From Trileptium ribeirensis (lineage: Eukaryota > Nematoda > Enoplea > Enoplida > Thoracostomopsidae): a DNA stretch of 64,000 nucleotides. Under the pieces are notes generated by a model. It saw nothing but the letters and a program-made list of their open reading frames with translations. It did not search any database and was not told the DNA's origin. Positions 11,380 through 22,850 of this stretch are shown here, piece by piece. The stretch spans positions 26,875 to 90,874 of the forward strand of contig JASANE010007161.1 of the NCBI GenBank assembly GCA_030248225.1, in the 5' to 3' direction. The translations under genes and the position numbers were made by a program. Each line of letters opens with the position of its first letter. Positions within the stretch are counted from its first letter, which is position 1.

Positions 11380-13240
11380 ACCCATTATGTAGGGTGTGAA
11401 ACATAAGGGAAACCAGCAGCAATAAATCATGTATTGAGCCCGAAACGTGGAGCAAGAATTTAAACGAAAAAATTGTGTTGGCAATGACGACCCTCTCTGG
11501 AAGATTGTTCCAGACGTCAACTACCGTATGGCTAAAGAAGTGCAGACAGTGTGAGGAAAGTCAACTGTTTTGACCTTAAAACGATGTCTTCGGGTTCCCG
11601 GGTTACCCACCTCGAAGAAATCGGCAAAATGCAAGCATGTTTAACCGTTTACTATCTGATATATCAATATCAGATCAACACGCAAAACGTCTCGTTTCTG
11701 GAGGTGGTGTAATCGGTCATAATAACTCATGCTGCGAATACTAGGTAACAGTTTAGTTGCTCGACGTTGCACACCTTCACTCATTTTCATGTCGTTGGCG
11801 TAGTGCGGTGACCAGACTTGACTCTTACATTCAAGATGAGGTGTTATAAGTGAGCGATATAACATTACAAAAGAAGACTTAGTGAAATGCCTAATATGAC
11901 GTTTTACAATACCTTACAATTTATTAGCGGCAGAAATTGGCTTATTACATTGATATGACCATTTCATATTCTAAGAAACCATTACTTCCAAATCTTTAAC
12001 CAAACAAATGCGAGTAAGCGACTTGTGTAGCAACATATATTGGCGACCTGGGTTCTTATGGCCGAAGTGAACCACATTAGATTTGCTAACATTAAACTGT
12101 ATGACGCTATCCACAAACCATTTGTCTAGTGGATTAAGGTCCTGTTGAAGTTCTTGCGCACAAATATCACTATTACCTTTAGTTAATTCAGAGTAGACTT
12201 TTAGGTCGTCAGAAAATTTTAAAACGTAGGAGTTAAGGTTGTTATAAATATCGTTAATATACATCAAAAATAGCAAACGGTCCATGTCTGACTCTTGCGG
12301 AACTCCACTTGTTACATCGGTTAGTGCCGATTGACCACCACGATAGACTACTCGTTGAGCGCGATTTCTAAAAAAGGCTGTGCTCCAGTCAATAGTGTGT
12401 GGATGGAGCGCAAAAGAATCAAGTTTAATAATGCAGCAATAGTGGCTGACCAAATCGAAAGGGTTTTTTAAAAACTAAGTAAGCGCAGTCCACATAATTA
12501 CGTTTGTTGATTATGGCAGTAGTAAAATTAAAATAACGTAACAATTGTAACGTACAAAAATTTGTTCTTGATGAAATGGTACTGTGACGGGTTGATAAGT
12601 TTATGCCGTTCGAATTGTTCCCACAAATGATCTCAAATTATTTCCTCCATTATCTTACCAATTTTACAGGAAAGGCTAACTGGGCAGTAATTACCGACTT
12701 CCGTAGGCGAACCGGCGTTATATAATGGGATTACGTTAGCGTCGAGCCACTCTCGAGGCTGTTTTGCTGTGTCGTATGACATCTGAAACAGCTTTCTTAA
12801 TGTTTGAGCCAAATGTTTGGCAAAAAACATGTAATGCTGTTACAGGAATATTGTCCGGACCAGAAGCCTTTTTGCTGCCCACAGCAAATAATTTTTTGGC
12901 GATGGTATAAGCGTTGAACTAGATGTGTCGCGATTCAGGTGTCATCGTTGCGGCGGGATCAAAGCTCATTGCAGTTCCAGCCTAGTGGAATACCGACGCA
13001 AAAATGTTCTGAATTTTTCAGCCATCAGTTTTGATGTTAGTGGCCAGTTTCAACTCATAGTTGAGGATGGAAACCTGACAAAATTTATCCCTTTCTGCTA
13101 GCCAGTACTCACATCGCTGACAGGCGTGTCATTAGTTTCTGCGTTTAAAATTACGGTACGTGCACCGTTTCTGGCGGACTGCATTCCACGCAAAGCACGA
13201 CGCACATATTAGCTTTCTAGTATTCTGGCTGTTCTGACGC
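11380..13240 (-). pseudogene. Decayed CR1/L2-like LINE reverse transcriptase
   Basis: Read from right to left, broken frames give successive blocks of a non-LTR RT. Near 12860-12800 is KKASGPDNIP. At 12830-12633 is VIPLYNAGSP..VGNYCPVS. At 12453-11971 are SGVPQES, a catalytic FADD box degraded to FSDD and FGHKNP. At 11865-11641 is the thumb/C-terminus (LITPHLECKSQVWSPHYAND), and near 11540-11400 the terminal VVDVWNNLPERVV block. Several frameshifts and a damaged active site make it dead. The endonuclease part is absent or beyond recognition. It is in the same strand as the host gene and inside its intron. Confidence 0.85.
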
Positions 13241-13471
13241 TGTGGCAAGTATTGCTTCATTACCGATATTGAGTATTAAATTATAAAAACAGCCGCTGAA
13301 TAGCAGCCATGTTGCTTGAACAGTTGAGAAGATATATGCGATTATTGTGCTCACAATCCCAGTTCAGTTCCTCCCAGGTACTTTCAACGCAGCTTGAGAA
13401 AGCCACTACTTAACAATTTCGTTGAAAAACACAGAATTTTGGCAATATTTAGATGTACACAGTACCTCATT

Positions 13472-13960
13472 GAACAGAGGACTGATGCTCATTTCGGGCC
13501 CGTCTACAGTGGGGCGTGGCTGACATCTCTGAAGGATCAAAATTTGTTGTGGGGAGCAAAACTGGGAGCAGCGCCCAATCGAACTGAGGGTGGGACCGAT
13601 AGTGAGGAACGCACGAAAAGGGGGCTGCCTGCGGTTCAATAAGGGACATCAAAATTGTTGGGGGGAGTGTTTATAACATATAAATGTCCTACAGTATTTC
13701 TATCATTTTATGATTTTTTTCCATTTTAGAACCCAGGAGTGATGCTCATTCCTGGCCTGTCCACAGTGATGCGTGGCTGGCAACTCTGTAGGATCAAAAT
13801 TTGTGGGGGAGCACGAACTGGGAGCTGCTCCCCCCCATTGAACTTGGCGGGCCCTATAGTAGCGGGCGCTCAAAAAGAGAGCTGCCTCTGGTTCAACAAT
13901 CAACAAGGGACCCTAAATTTGTGGGATGTATACATAGTATATAAATGCCCGTCATAATGT
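13472..13960. repeat. Tandem duplication, about 257-bp unit
   Basis: Two units start at 13472 and 13729, aligned by CTGATGCTCAT / GTGATGCTCAT, then GGATCAAAATTTGT..GGGGAGCA, then a block ending in GGTTCAA.AAGGGA. A third, partial and more diverged unit lies near 14160-14275. The second unit contains TGGCCTGTCCACAG, the terminal sequence of the MITE at 16852. Confidence 0.65.
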
Positions 13961-14274
13961 GGCATTTTTGCCATATTATGACGCCTGGTGGTCATCAATG
14001 GCAAATCATCGATACTTAATTTTTAATTATGCATTTCAGAGTTTTGTAAACAGGGGTTTCAAATTTAAAACAGTAAATTTTAGTTTAAATGGATTTATTA
14101 TGTAATGTGAGCGTGCGCCACTTGGCTTCTCATTTAGCATTAATTGTCTCAACAGAAATTTTGTGGGTGGGGCAATAAACAGGGGCGCCAAAAATTTATG
14201 GGGGACACGAACTGGGGCGACCTCACTCGAACCAGAGGATGACCGACTATCGTTAGCGCCCCCCCCCCACCGAG

Positions 14275-14605
14275 ATGCCAAAGTGTGGCACTCCCACCCC
14301 AACACTTTTCAAATCCACCACGTTCGTGGGATTTTGCCCATCTCCGGCCCCAACCCGCCCGAAACCCCAATGTTCCACTGGATACAAAATTTTTAGATGT
14401 TTCCAGAGTTTTCTGTATGCAAAATGTTTTGTAAACATTAGTTACGCTATTTCTAATGCTAAAACGTCGTTTTATAACCTGAAAATATTTCTATGACAGA
14501 AATACATGAAAATATTTAGCATTCTTAACCAAAATCCCCACCAATTCCAATTTCCCCCAAGAATGACAGTGGAGCCCACTGAGTTCCCCCACTTTTCGAA
14601 AGGCT
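14275..14605 (-). mobile_element. MITE-like repeat, diverged inverted relative of 16852-17220
   Basis: Read on the minus strand it shares scattered blocks with 16852-17220: the TTCGAAAAGTGGGGG-type end, an AT-rich middle with AAAATATTT and TTTAGCAT, and a CCCC-rich outer end. Identity is low, and its own inverted ends are no longer clear. Confidence 0.45.
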
Positions 14606-15192
14606 CTAGACAAGCTACATCCCAGTCCCTTGGTTTTGAACTATAACTCCACAGTTCAAGGGGCGTGACAAAATTTTCAGCGGCTGCGGAAGCATCTAGA
14701 TATCATTTACTGTAGCAAGATTAACACGACTGAATAACTAACCTACATATATCTACACCTATCTATATATAATTCACCGTCATCTAGACCGTACTCTGGA
14801 AATCTAAAACAATAGCCAGACAGATGCTTAATAAAACTGCGTGACTTGGACGAGGGATATATTGTTTTTCATTACAAACGATAAAACTGATAACGACAGA
14901 AATCGATACGCAGCTACGGCTTGTGCCCGTACTGTATGAAATTCAAAAATCTAAACCAAATTTTACCTAGTCTCATATGTCATTGGGGTCTTTGGGTTCC
15001 ATATTCAATTTCGAGAAAAATTTTAAAGTGGGGATACAAAATTTTTCTCCATATGCTATCTTATTTCTATATTTTAGGAGCTTATAACTGTCATACAAAT
15101 ACTTTCACGCTATAATGCAAGATTTTACCATTATAATAAGTGCTAATCAACATTTCTCTCAACATCAGTACTTCTCCTGCAACCAATCGTAC

Positions 15193-15347
15193 CTGATAAG
15201 TCGCTGCATCCAAATGTGATAGCGCAAGAAATAGCAAATTATTTTGAACCGTATATAATACGGCAGGTACTGCAACTTTTAACGTTTCACCGGGCTTTGC
15301 CAAAATTTCGGCATGCATCGTCGAACAACAGTGGCGAAAACTGAGCC
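15193..15347 (-). CDS. SLC35A (A2/A3-like): SLC35A transporter, exon 2
   Basis: A 155-nt exon between a TTTTAG acceptor and a CAG|GTACGA donor. Two leading bases complete the Gly codon split by exon 1, then 51 codons follow. The peptide runs through [19 protein letters not shown], then [19 protein letters not shown] and TYQ. These are hallmark blocks of SLC35A2/A3: a short basic loop, then a helix with YTVQNNLL and the A-x-L-D-A-A-T-Y-Q substrate-region motif. Correct phase on both sides supports real splicing. Confidence 0.92.
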
Positions 15348-15714
15348 CTAAAACGAAATATTACAAAAACAATCTAATAGATTAAGAAATTAATAGGTAT
15401 AAGATTGAAAACGGTAAACTAGCTCCCAAATAGGGCTACAACAACAATGCACAACATCAGGAATCGTTCTATTTTAGTGAGCGAGCAACAAAAACTGCGT
15501 GAGTTTTAACAACGTGAGAGCGATTTAGGTCATGGCAAAGCATTCTGAATGTTCCGTTTAACACAAATTAACCAAAAGAAACTCGGTCATACATTTGTAT
15601 TACTAGGCAGGAATCCGTTTCGACACTACACAATGTGAAAAATATAGAAAAGCGGAGGTGGAAAATCAAAATTGCGGAGTGTAGGAACAAATAATGTGGT
15701 ACTGATGTTAAAAT

Positions 15715-16250
15715 ACGGTGTCCTGACCCCTATATATAACTTCCTACCGGAATCTCGATAAACCAGAGCAATCGACGCAACGTGTGAAATTACCTTATAT
15801 AAGACCAAATTCATATTTTTTCGATTTCTGGACCCATGAAGCTCACAGGGGGAGTGGTACCGACCCGAGGGTAACCTGCACCACCCATCACAACTTCTCA
15901 CCAGAACCTCAAAGATGAAAATTAACCACTCCAATCGATTCAGTGAGTCAAATTACTTTAAATGAGACCAACTTCATTTTTTCGATATTTGGACCCCTGA
16001 AGGTCATATAGTAGGCATGTCCTGAGCCCCAATATCTCCTTACCGGAACACAAAGCCAAAGCGAACCATTCAAACAGATTCAGCAGGTCAAATAACTTTG
16101 TATGGGACAACTTCATTTCGATTTTTGGACCCTTGGGGCTCACATAGGGCGTAGTGCCCACTCAAAGGTGCACTGATCCACTACTACTTCTTACTGGAAC
16201 CTCGGAGCACACATCTATTCTAATGGATTCACTAGGTGAAAATACCCCAG
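15715..16250. repeat. Tandem repeat, about 150-160 bp unit, 3 to 4 copies
   Basis: The block TTCATTTTTTCGAT.TTTGGACCC followed by TGAAGCTCACA recurs near 15812, 15970 and 16113. It is preceded each time by GTCAAATTACTTTA..GAGACCAA-like sequence and followed by ACCGGAACCTC-like sequence. Copies differ by substitutions and small indels, so the array is old. Confidence 0.7.
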
Positions 16251-16851
16251 CATAATCTAATTTGTACCATTAAGCCTAAGAAAATTATTAATTTTCAACT
16301 ATTTCCTTATATACAGAAAGCGTGACATCGGAGGAGCAGCAGCAGAACACAATCGCCATTAATACAAAATTTGAGAAAAGTTCGCACTGGCAAAAGACAA
16401 CTAATATAGATACCGCCTCTCGGCATACAATATTGGCTTGGCGTTACCTATATGCCCAAGCTAGAGCATCTATATCTACCAAACAGTACGTTGATAATAA
16501 GCATTGCGATTTCGAGTGAATGACACTGAGCGACGAGTACATTCCAAACTGGAGAATGTAGAATATTTCTACACAATAATTATCAAAAATAGAAAGCAAC
16601 TAATTATTGTCCTTGGTTAAGTAATCGTTAAAGCCAATCGATCAAAGCGAACGAAATTTCCACCGAGGGCGTTAGTGAAAAATCGTTAAAATTTCTTTTA
16701 TCTGTCGCTGGCAATCATAACTCAACTACGGGTGGAGGAATTTCGATAAGATTGGTGTTCGATAGCAACAGTGATTACCATGTCGTCTTTAGTTGAAGAA
16801 CCACTCCGACCGCATCTACTGTGTCAAAATGGCAAACAACAGATTTTTAAA

Positions 16852-17220
16852 CTGGCCTGTCCACAGCCCTCCGAAAAGTGGGGGCAACTTGGGGAGGACC
16901 CCCTTTTAATTCTCGGTGGAAAATTAAAAGTGAGGGGATAAATTGTGCCTACAAACACTAAATATTTCTATATTTTCATGCATTTTACTATAGTGAATGT
17001 ATTTTCAAGCTAAAAACGATATTTTAGCATTATAAATAGTGCTAATTCACGTTTAAAAAACAATTTGCAAACAAAAAACATAAATTTTTAGACATAAAAA
17101 TTTTCTGGAAGTAGTTGAACATGGGGTTTCGGTAGAGTGGGGGGATGGACATGGGGGAAAATCTCACGAACATTGGAGGATTTGGAAATTGAGGGGTCCC
17201 CCCACTGTGGACAGGCCAGA
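16852..17220. mobile_element. MITE with 15-bp inverted ends
   Basis: The ends are perfect inverted repeats of CTGGCCTGTCCACAG, followed inward by CCCC/GGGG-rich and AT-rich sequence. At 369 bp with no open frame, it fits a miniature inverted-repeat element. The flanking bases (tttttaaa and ataaaggg) give no clear target duplication, so the superfamily is not assigned. Confidence 0.7.
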
Positions 17221-18302
17221 TAAAGGGTGTTTGTTAAATCTGGCCATACGAGTGCAGTGTTTGCTAACTAATACTTCGCGGCACAGACTTCACATCGAAA
17301 AACGGAATCAGCACATCGAAATCTACAACCTGACTGAACAACACTTTTTGACCACTTGGTTGGTCGCTTTGAGCCCGAATACGGTTTGTCGACCCTTTGT
17401 AAATAGCAATTTTTTTTCTAATTATGGCATGATATTGCTCGTTTTTACATTGTAACGAACGTATATTATCAAACATGAGCACCACGATATTCTAGATTCT
17501 AGACCATTCTCTAGATTCCAACGTGATTATTTGACCTTTTCATGGGGTTTCCGGGGTTTTGCGTTCCACGAACCTGAAATACCGAAATAATTTGGTCTAT
17601 CGTCATCTATGCGGTTATGCGTCGTTTTCATCGACAACGTTATTGCTTCCTTCTCATTAACCTTGACCTTCGTTTCTGCATCCGTTGAAAAGCTTGCCGG
17701 GGGGTGGTACGAACAGGAGGCCCTGTTGAAACTCCCGAGGCGCCGGAAACTCCTTTCGTCAGGAGTAATGAACTGGGAATTCCTGGTTTGAACTGGGGTC
17801 GATATATAAAATTTTCAAAATTTATTACTTTTTCAGCGAAAATTGCCTGAGAAACTGTACAAACTTCTTTACTGAGGTTACAACCAACTAGTCAGCCAAT
17901 TTTTTGGTGAAATTAATCAAATATTTAACTGTAGAAAAAGATTTTCCTAAAAAATTCTGTCTGGTTTTATGTTAATTGTGAGGTGTTATTATCAGAAGGT
18001 AGATAAAAATTTGCCTGGGGACCCAAAAGTTTACCCAGGTGGCGCAACCAGGGGACACCTGTTTTTTTCCCGGGGCACCATAATACCACCCCCCACGTTG
18101 GTGAAACGCTTGGACCTGATCGAATTGATTGACCCGTTCGACACAGAATCCGAGATTAACACTTGTTAAGGTGATGTTGTATCGATTGACTCAGATGGAA
18201 AACTGCCTGCTCCTAGAGCTTCGACTGTTCGCTTGATCACGTGTCGTCCAGAGGTTGAATCGATTGAGGATAAACCAAATCGCTAATCGCTTCGAACCGC
18301 AA

Positions 18303-18372
18303 AATCTGACGACGAGGATCGAAGCTCCGTCTCTCGATTTTGAGGCAAGCGCGATACCGACTGCGCTATAGA
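18303..18372 (-). repeat. tRNA-like pol III promoter, probable SINE head or tRNA pseudogene
   Basis: On the minus strand there is an A-box-like TAGCGCAGTCGGTA with a D-stem GCGC/GCGC, an anticodon-like arm, and a B-box-like GAGCTTCGATCCTC at the right distance. The acceptor stem pairs only partly and no good 7-bp stem forms. It is therefore more likely the 5' head of a tRNA-derived SINE or a tRNA pseudogene than a working tRNA. Confidence 0.5.
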
Positions 18373-18939
18373 TGTATTGAGAAAATCAAATGAAAATCGA
18401 CTAACGAAAGTGTAACCAAGTAACGTAAGTGTTAGTGGACGTGTAAGAAAACAATCAAGTTCACCAATGTGGGATTGTAGCGAATCCAAACAAATGAACG
18501 ATTGGTTTATTTCAGTTGTAACAATTTATATATACAAGGTTAATTTGCCTATACACAATGGTAATTTGCATAATTTTCGTAGGCGGACTGTTTCGTCATT
18601 ATTGTTGCGTCATATAAAATCATTCTTCGGTTTCTGAGTCTGCGGTCGCCACAGTACAAATAGAGTTTTAACGATTTAGAATGAGCTATTACGCTAGGCA
18701 ATCCAGCCACCCCGACTTGTTGTGACTCGCTAACAGCGCTAACATCAAACTTTGTTATTCCTAAGCGTAATGCAATAGCGGATCTTGGAGATCCATTGCA
18801 AAAGCTCTTTCAAATCCCACGGTCATGTTGACTATTGGTGAGTAGGGAAAATAGATTAATCTCGTTTAGAACACGTGTTTTTAAAGTGTTGCCCATAGAT
18901 GGTTACATTTCGCTATAATATGCATTAGTTAGCATATAT

Positions 18940-19380
18940 ATACGTAGTGGAATATGCTAGCCCCCATTGGACTCCTATTACTTACGGAACATCAAACCGA
19001 TGGAATTTATTCAGAAAAATCTTACGCGTGCAATGCTGCTTTACCGGCATCTGGAATATTACCATCGGTCTTCAATTTTAGGTTTAGAAACGTTGGAAAC
19101 TAGAATCATAGCGGATCTGATTTTTATATATAAAATGGTCAATACGGAAACTGATTTTATCGGCATTACTTTTTTGTAGCTCCTAGCTATACAACAAGCA
19201 TTTCACTTCATATACGAGCACTCGTTAAGCCTAGAACATTATATATGCAGACCCTAGTTCACCCATCATTTCGTGAAATATTGGAACTTGCTACCTAGAT
19301 TATGTTGTTACTTCTCCATCATTGGCTATGTAAATATGGCTTACATGTTTCAGGCTGCTTGAAATCAATACTGATTATGG
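18940..19380 (+). pseudogene. LINE 3'-end remnant (RT C-terminus)
   Basis: A 70-codon frame at 18967-19179 reads IEFIQKNLTRAML-like sequence, then YHRSSILGLETLETRI and ADLIFIYKMVN. This matches the region after the RT palm in CR1/L2-like elements (RVQ..FTR..L, YxxRLxxLgLxsLExRRxxxDL..lYK). Nothing upstream of it is preserved. It is an old 5'-truncated insertion in intron 1, antisense to the host gene. Confidence 0.7.
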
Positions 19381-20134
19381 TCATAAACGATTAGTACAAA
19401 GACAAAAATCGACTTAACAACCATGACAATCCATGCTTATGCGACCGGACACCAATCAGCAAGGACCTGTGGTATTGACAACCTATATGTATAACCAAAG
19501 TATATTTTTCAAGTTTCGGCATTTAGTTGTGTACTTTTACCGTACATCGAGTGTCCATCAAGCTATCGCGCATTCTTAATGCGATAATAGGTTATCTGGC
19601 GCACAGCCCGAATATTTGATACCTTTTCACTGATTCTTATGGGTTTAGCATCAAAAACATCGCTAGTTCCAGCATATAGTTCGCTTCAGTTCTTTGGTTA
19701 TTATATATCGCTTTCACGTTATTTACAATGGTCCAATTACAGAAGGTTTTCGGTATATACGTAGAATAAGATGGTTTCGTCACCTAACATCCAACATTTT
19801 TGACGGCTTACTTAATCCAGTTTACCGAAATAATTTCGTCCAGCGTCACTTATTTAGTTATTCGTTCTTTTGCACCTTCAGATAAGCTACTCTAGGTAGG
19901 ATTATAATCCTCCTTAACTCCTAGCAGACCAAAACTATAACGTTTCTGGGACTCCAGAGGTCTGAAATAGATCAAATCAAACTCTAAGTATGTTACAGAT
20001 TACATATAATGCCAAGTATTAATGAAACGGCGCTCACTCGATATCACACTCGCTTGCGAGACATCGAAAAGAATATCCTATCCATAGACAGTTTTTAAAC
20101 GATTATTTGCATTGTTAATACATCCGAAACCTAC

Positions 20135-20348
20135 CGCAATCCTTAAATACCGCCGCCACACAGGTTACAATTTTGACAATTTCTGCGACGACCACTGCAG
20201 TTGACGAGACGTACCGGTGAGAACCGTCCTGTATTGGCATCGTCCGTGAATAACGCAACAGTAGAACCATCGCCGTGGTTTGCAGTATTAGCACAATAAG
20301 ACTAACATATTTCATCTTCGTTGGAGACAAACGTCCCGAAGATATCAT
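20135..20348 (-). CDS. SLC35A (A2/A3-like): SLC35A transporter, exon 1 (start of the gene)
   Basis: Encodes the N-terminus of a Golgi/ER nucleotide-sugar transporter, a family that exchanges UDP-galactose, UDP-GlcNAc or CMP-sialic acid for the nucleoside monophosphate. The frame runs MKYVSLIVLILQTTAMVLL (helix 1), RYSRT, a short luminal or cytosolic loop, then YVSSTAVVVAEIVKIVTCV (helix 2) and FKDCG. LKYxSL, RYSRT and SSTAVVxAE are diagnostic of SLC35A2/A3. The ATG at 20348 is the first in frame; a second Met eleven residues on (MKYVSL) is equally possible. A GTAGGT donor after a split Gly codon matches exon 2. With exons 2-4 about 187 of an expected 320-350 residues are visible. The missing half, including GVYFEK and the last helices, was not found left of 10700. 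Confidence 0.9.
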
Positions 20349-20522
20349 TTTGCCGGCTACGTAGCTTAATTTGGACTCAAGATATTACAAATTACTGATA
20401 GATATAACTTATTTAAATAATGTTGACTTGAAATTAATATTCAATGGAAAACCAACTTACTAGGCGCGCAGCGACTAGCAATCTTTCCGGTGCGTTAGCA
20501 AAAAATCTTAAATCCTATCATT

Positions 20523-21020
20523 TTGAAACCCTTAAATTAATCTTGGCTGGGCAAATGGTGTTTGGGTGACGAATACTAGGTCGGGGAACATCAAGTTTAT
20601 CTTTTGGACAGCGTAATTATGATTTTGACTCTGCGGAGACTCAAAATACCCTAATTTACGCAAAAATGTCCAAATTTCGCTGTCAACTCATTGATGAAAC
20701 ACTTAAATTAATTTTCTTTTGGCCAATAACTGTTTGGGTGATAGGTACTAATCGGGGAAGATCAAATTTAATTTTTGGCAGCCGAACTGTGATTTTACCT
20801 CTTTTAAACATAACCTAATTTAGTTGTAAGCTCCTGTTTGAAGCCATTAAATTAATTTTCGATGGAAAATTTGTGTTGGGATGACAGATGCTACGTCCGG
20901 GAAGGTCAAGTTAATTTTTTTGGTAGCCTAACTATGATTTTGCCTTTTCTAGCTCTAAAAAGTATCTTAATTGGCCCCCAAAATGGTTAAATTTCGCTGC
21001 CAGCTCCTGTATGAAACCCT
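20523..21020. repeat. Tandem repeat, about 155-170 bp unit, 3 copies
   Basis: The units begin TGAAACCCTTAAATTAAT (20523), TGAAACACTTAAATTAAT (20694) and TGAAGCCATTAAATTAAT (about 20850), each followed by TTTGGGTGA..ACTA, a GGGAA..TCAA block, and a TATGATTTT block. A further partial start lies at 21013. The array sits just upstream of the SLC35A start codon, where its promoter should be. Confidence 0.8.
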
Positions 21021-21081
21021 TATATATATATAAATTATTTATTATACATAAATATATAAATATATATATACATATATATAT

Positions 21082-22832
21082 CACGGTTTTTTTCGCATTT
21101 TTTGCGTAATTTACGCGTTTTTGAGGACCCGTTTCGCATTTTTTTTGATCAAGCTTTGCGTGACTTACGCCTTTTATTTCTATGTCCGGAGGACAAACTC
21201 AGCAGCTGACATATGGGCAGGATATTTCCCCAACGCACAACAGCATCTGCTACAATGACAATATGCATTAATAGCAGCATAAACAGTTTATGTCTTTCAA
21301 GAATCCGTATAACTAATACGTTATGGAAAGATAGAAACAGTTACATGCTGATATTAATGCATATCTCACTCCAGCGATTTTTTAAATATTGTGCGATGAG
21401 TCTCTACAAAATGGACAATGGGTGACGGCAAAAAGTGCCCTGAAACCGGTTGGCGACTCGAGTATTTAGATATTCACGCAAATAGCCACAAGACCAAAAA
21501 GGTGGATGCTATAGAAGCTGAGAAGCAGCAGATGGCAACAGCGCAGGCAAAAGTAGTTGAAGCTGCTAGCCCCGCTTACGTCGCGCTCTTGAAAAACATT
21601 TTATTCTGCATCCAGAATGAGCGACCGATCAGTTTTGCAACGGAAATGCACGGGTTAGTGGACAATCACTTAACAGCCTGCAAGGCAAACGTCCATCTCC
21701 CTGATAAGCATCGCTCAGACATTTCGACGTATCAGTTCCTCTGTGCTATGAATAAAGTGGTAGAAGACCATGATAACTCTGATCTGAAAAACTGCCTCAT
21801 GTTTGGTATTCACGTCGATGAATCTAATGATATGAAACAAAACAAGTATTTAATGATATACACTCAACATTTAAGTACCGAGCTCGCTGATGGCGGTACA
21901 CTGTGTAAATTTCGTGCGGCCCCAAGCTTGGTTGCTTTTGATGCTGCAACGATCACAGCTGTGATCATTGATTATTTCAAGTCGATTATGGTCGATATGA
22001 CAAAGCTCGTGCACTTTACTTCCGATGGTGAAATGTGATGCTCGGTGCTCGAAGCGGAGTTATCGCCCGCCTACGTCGGGCAATCGCCAACGATTCCATT
22101 ATCTCTATGCATTGTGTGGCTCACCGCGAGGCGCTTGCGTTTAAAGATGCTTATGAATCGTTAGATTTTTTCCTGCAGTTTGAAGACAAGGTTCGGTGGC
22201 TTCTGAACTATCTTCATACAGCAAAGGTCACAACACAGTTGCAAGAGCTCGCCCAAGCAATCACCGTCCATGTCAGTCAGATCCCTCGTTTTTTCGAAGT
22301 CAGATGGCTATCGCGACATGACGTTATTTCTAAATTAGTGGCAAACGTACCACTGCTCCAGGCTTATCTCGAAGATTTGCATTATCGGGATCCTGCGGCC
22401 GATGGTTTCCGTTGTATGCTTACCGACCGACAGTACCTGAGTACCTGTTTCAAGGAGTTTCCTCTGACAAGGAAGCCGCGGAGGGCGAGTTCGGCTATGG
22501 CACCCTGCTACAGCCTATCCGCCTTATCATTCCATCAGCAATTTTCCCACCGGGAACGGTGGGAACGCCGTGCTTGTGCGGCGCCGTCTGTTTGGAGACG
22601 AATTTCTGTGACCCGGTGTTCAACGCTGGCGATGTTAGTGCTCTCAAACCAAAACTACGGCGTGCAGTGCAAGTACCTCAACATAGACGTCTGGAGCTGT
22701 CAAAAGTAAGTATACATAAGTATTTTTTATTTTCTTTTTATGATAAAAATTACGCTTTTTTTGGTACACCGTTACGCATTTAAAAAAACGGGTTTGCGTA
22801 ATTTTCGCGATTCGGAAATTGAAAAAACCCTG
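21082..22832 (+). mobile_element. hAT transposon with decayed transposase gene
   Basis: The left end is CACGGTTTTTTTCGC (21082) and the right end is the complement of CAGGGTTTTTTCAA, followed inward on both sides by GCGTAATTT-type sequence. Both flanks read ATATATAT (21074-21081 and 22833-22840), compatible with the 8-bp hAT target duplication but uninformative inside (TA)n. The transposase relic at 21418-22709 supports the superfamily. The ends differ from the CCGGAAC-type MITEs beyond the first five bases, so it is probably not their parent. Confidence 0.8.
21418..22709 (+). pseudogene. hAT-family transposase, frameshifted
   Basis: Two frames cover one protein. 21418-22038 (206 codons) carries the upstream part with GIHVDESNDMKQNKYL and VHFTSDGE. 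22035-22709 begins with MLGARSGVIARLRRA and SMHCVAHREALAFKDA, which are the hAT blocks following the second catalytic Asp. A one-base shift near 22036 separates them. A further shift near 22412 moves the frame again, and the C-terminal dimerisation region is missing or scrambled. The protein resembles animal hAT proteins of the ZBED5/SCAND3-like group, but no BED finger is visible upstream. It is inactive as it stands. Confidence 0.85.
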
Positions 22833-22850
22833 ATATATATATATATATAT

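Larger units (their letters stand above)
11007..15192 (-). other. SLC35A intron 2 (4.2 kb), filled with repeats
   Basis: Lies between the donor after exon 2 and the acceptor of exon 3. It contains a decayed LINE (about 11380-13240), a tandem repeat of about 257 bp (13472-13960) and MITE-like fragments (14275-14605 and near 14990-15125). Confidence 0.75.
15348..20134 (-). other. SLC35A intron 1 (4.8 kb), filled with repeats
   Basis: Runs from the GTAGGT donor after exon 1 to the TTTTAG acceptor of exon 2. It holds a 155-bp tandem repeat (15715-16250), a MITE (16852-17220), a tRNA-like SINE head (18303-18372) and a LINE remnant (18940-19380). 17221-18302 and 19381-20134 show nothing I recognise. 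Confidence 0.8.

Noticed and set aside
17969..18169. 66-codon frame near a CCCC-rich repeat
   Set aside because: No motif; the sequence resembles the GGTTC..CCCCTGG repeats also seen near 25015-25440.
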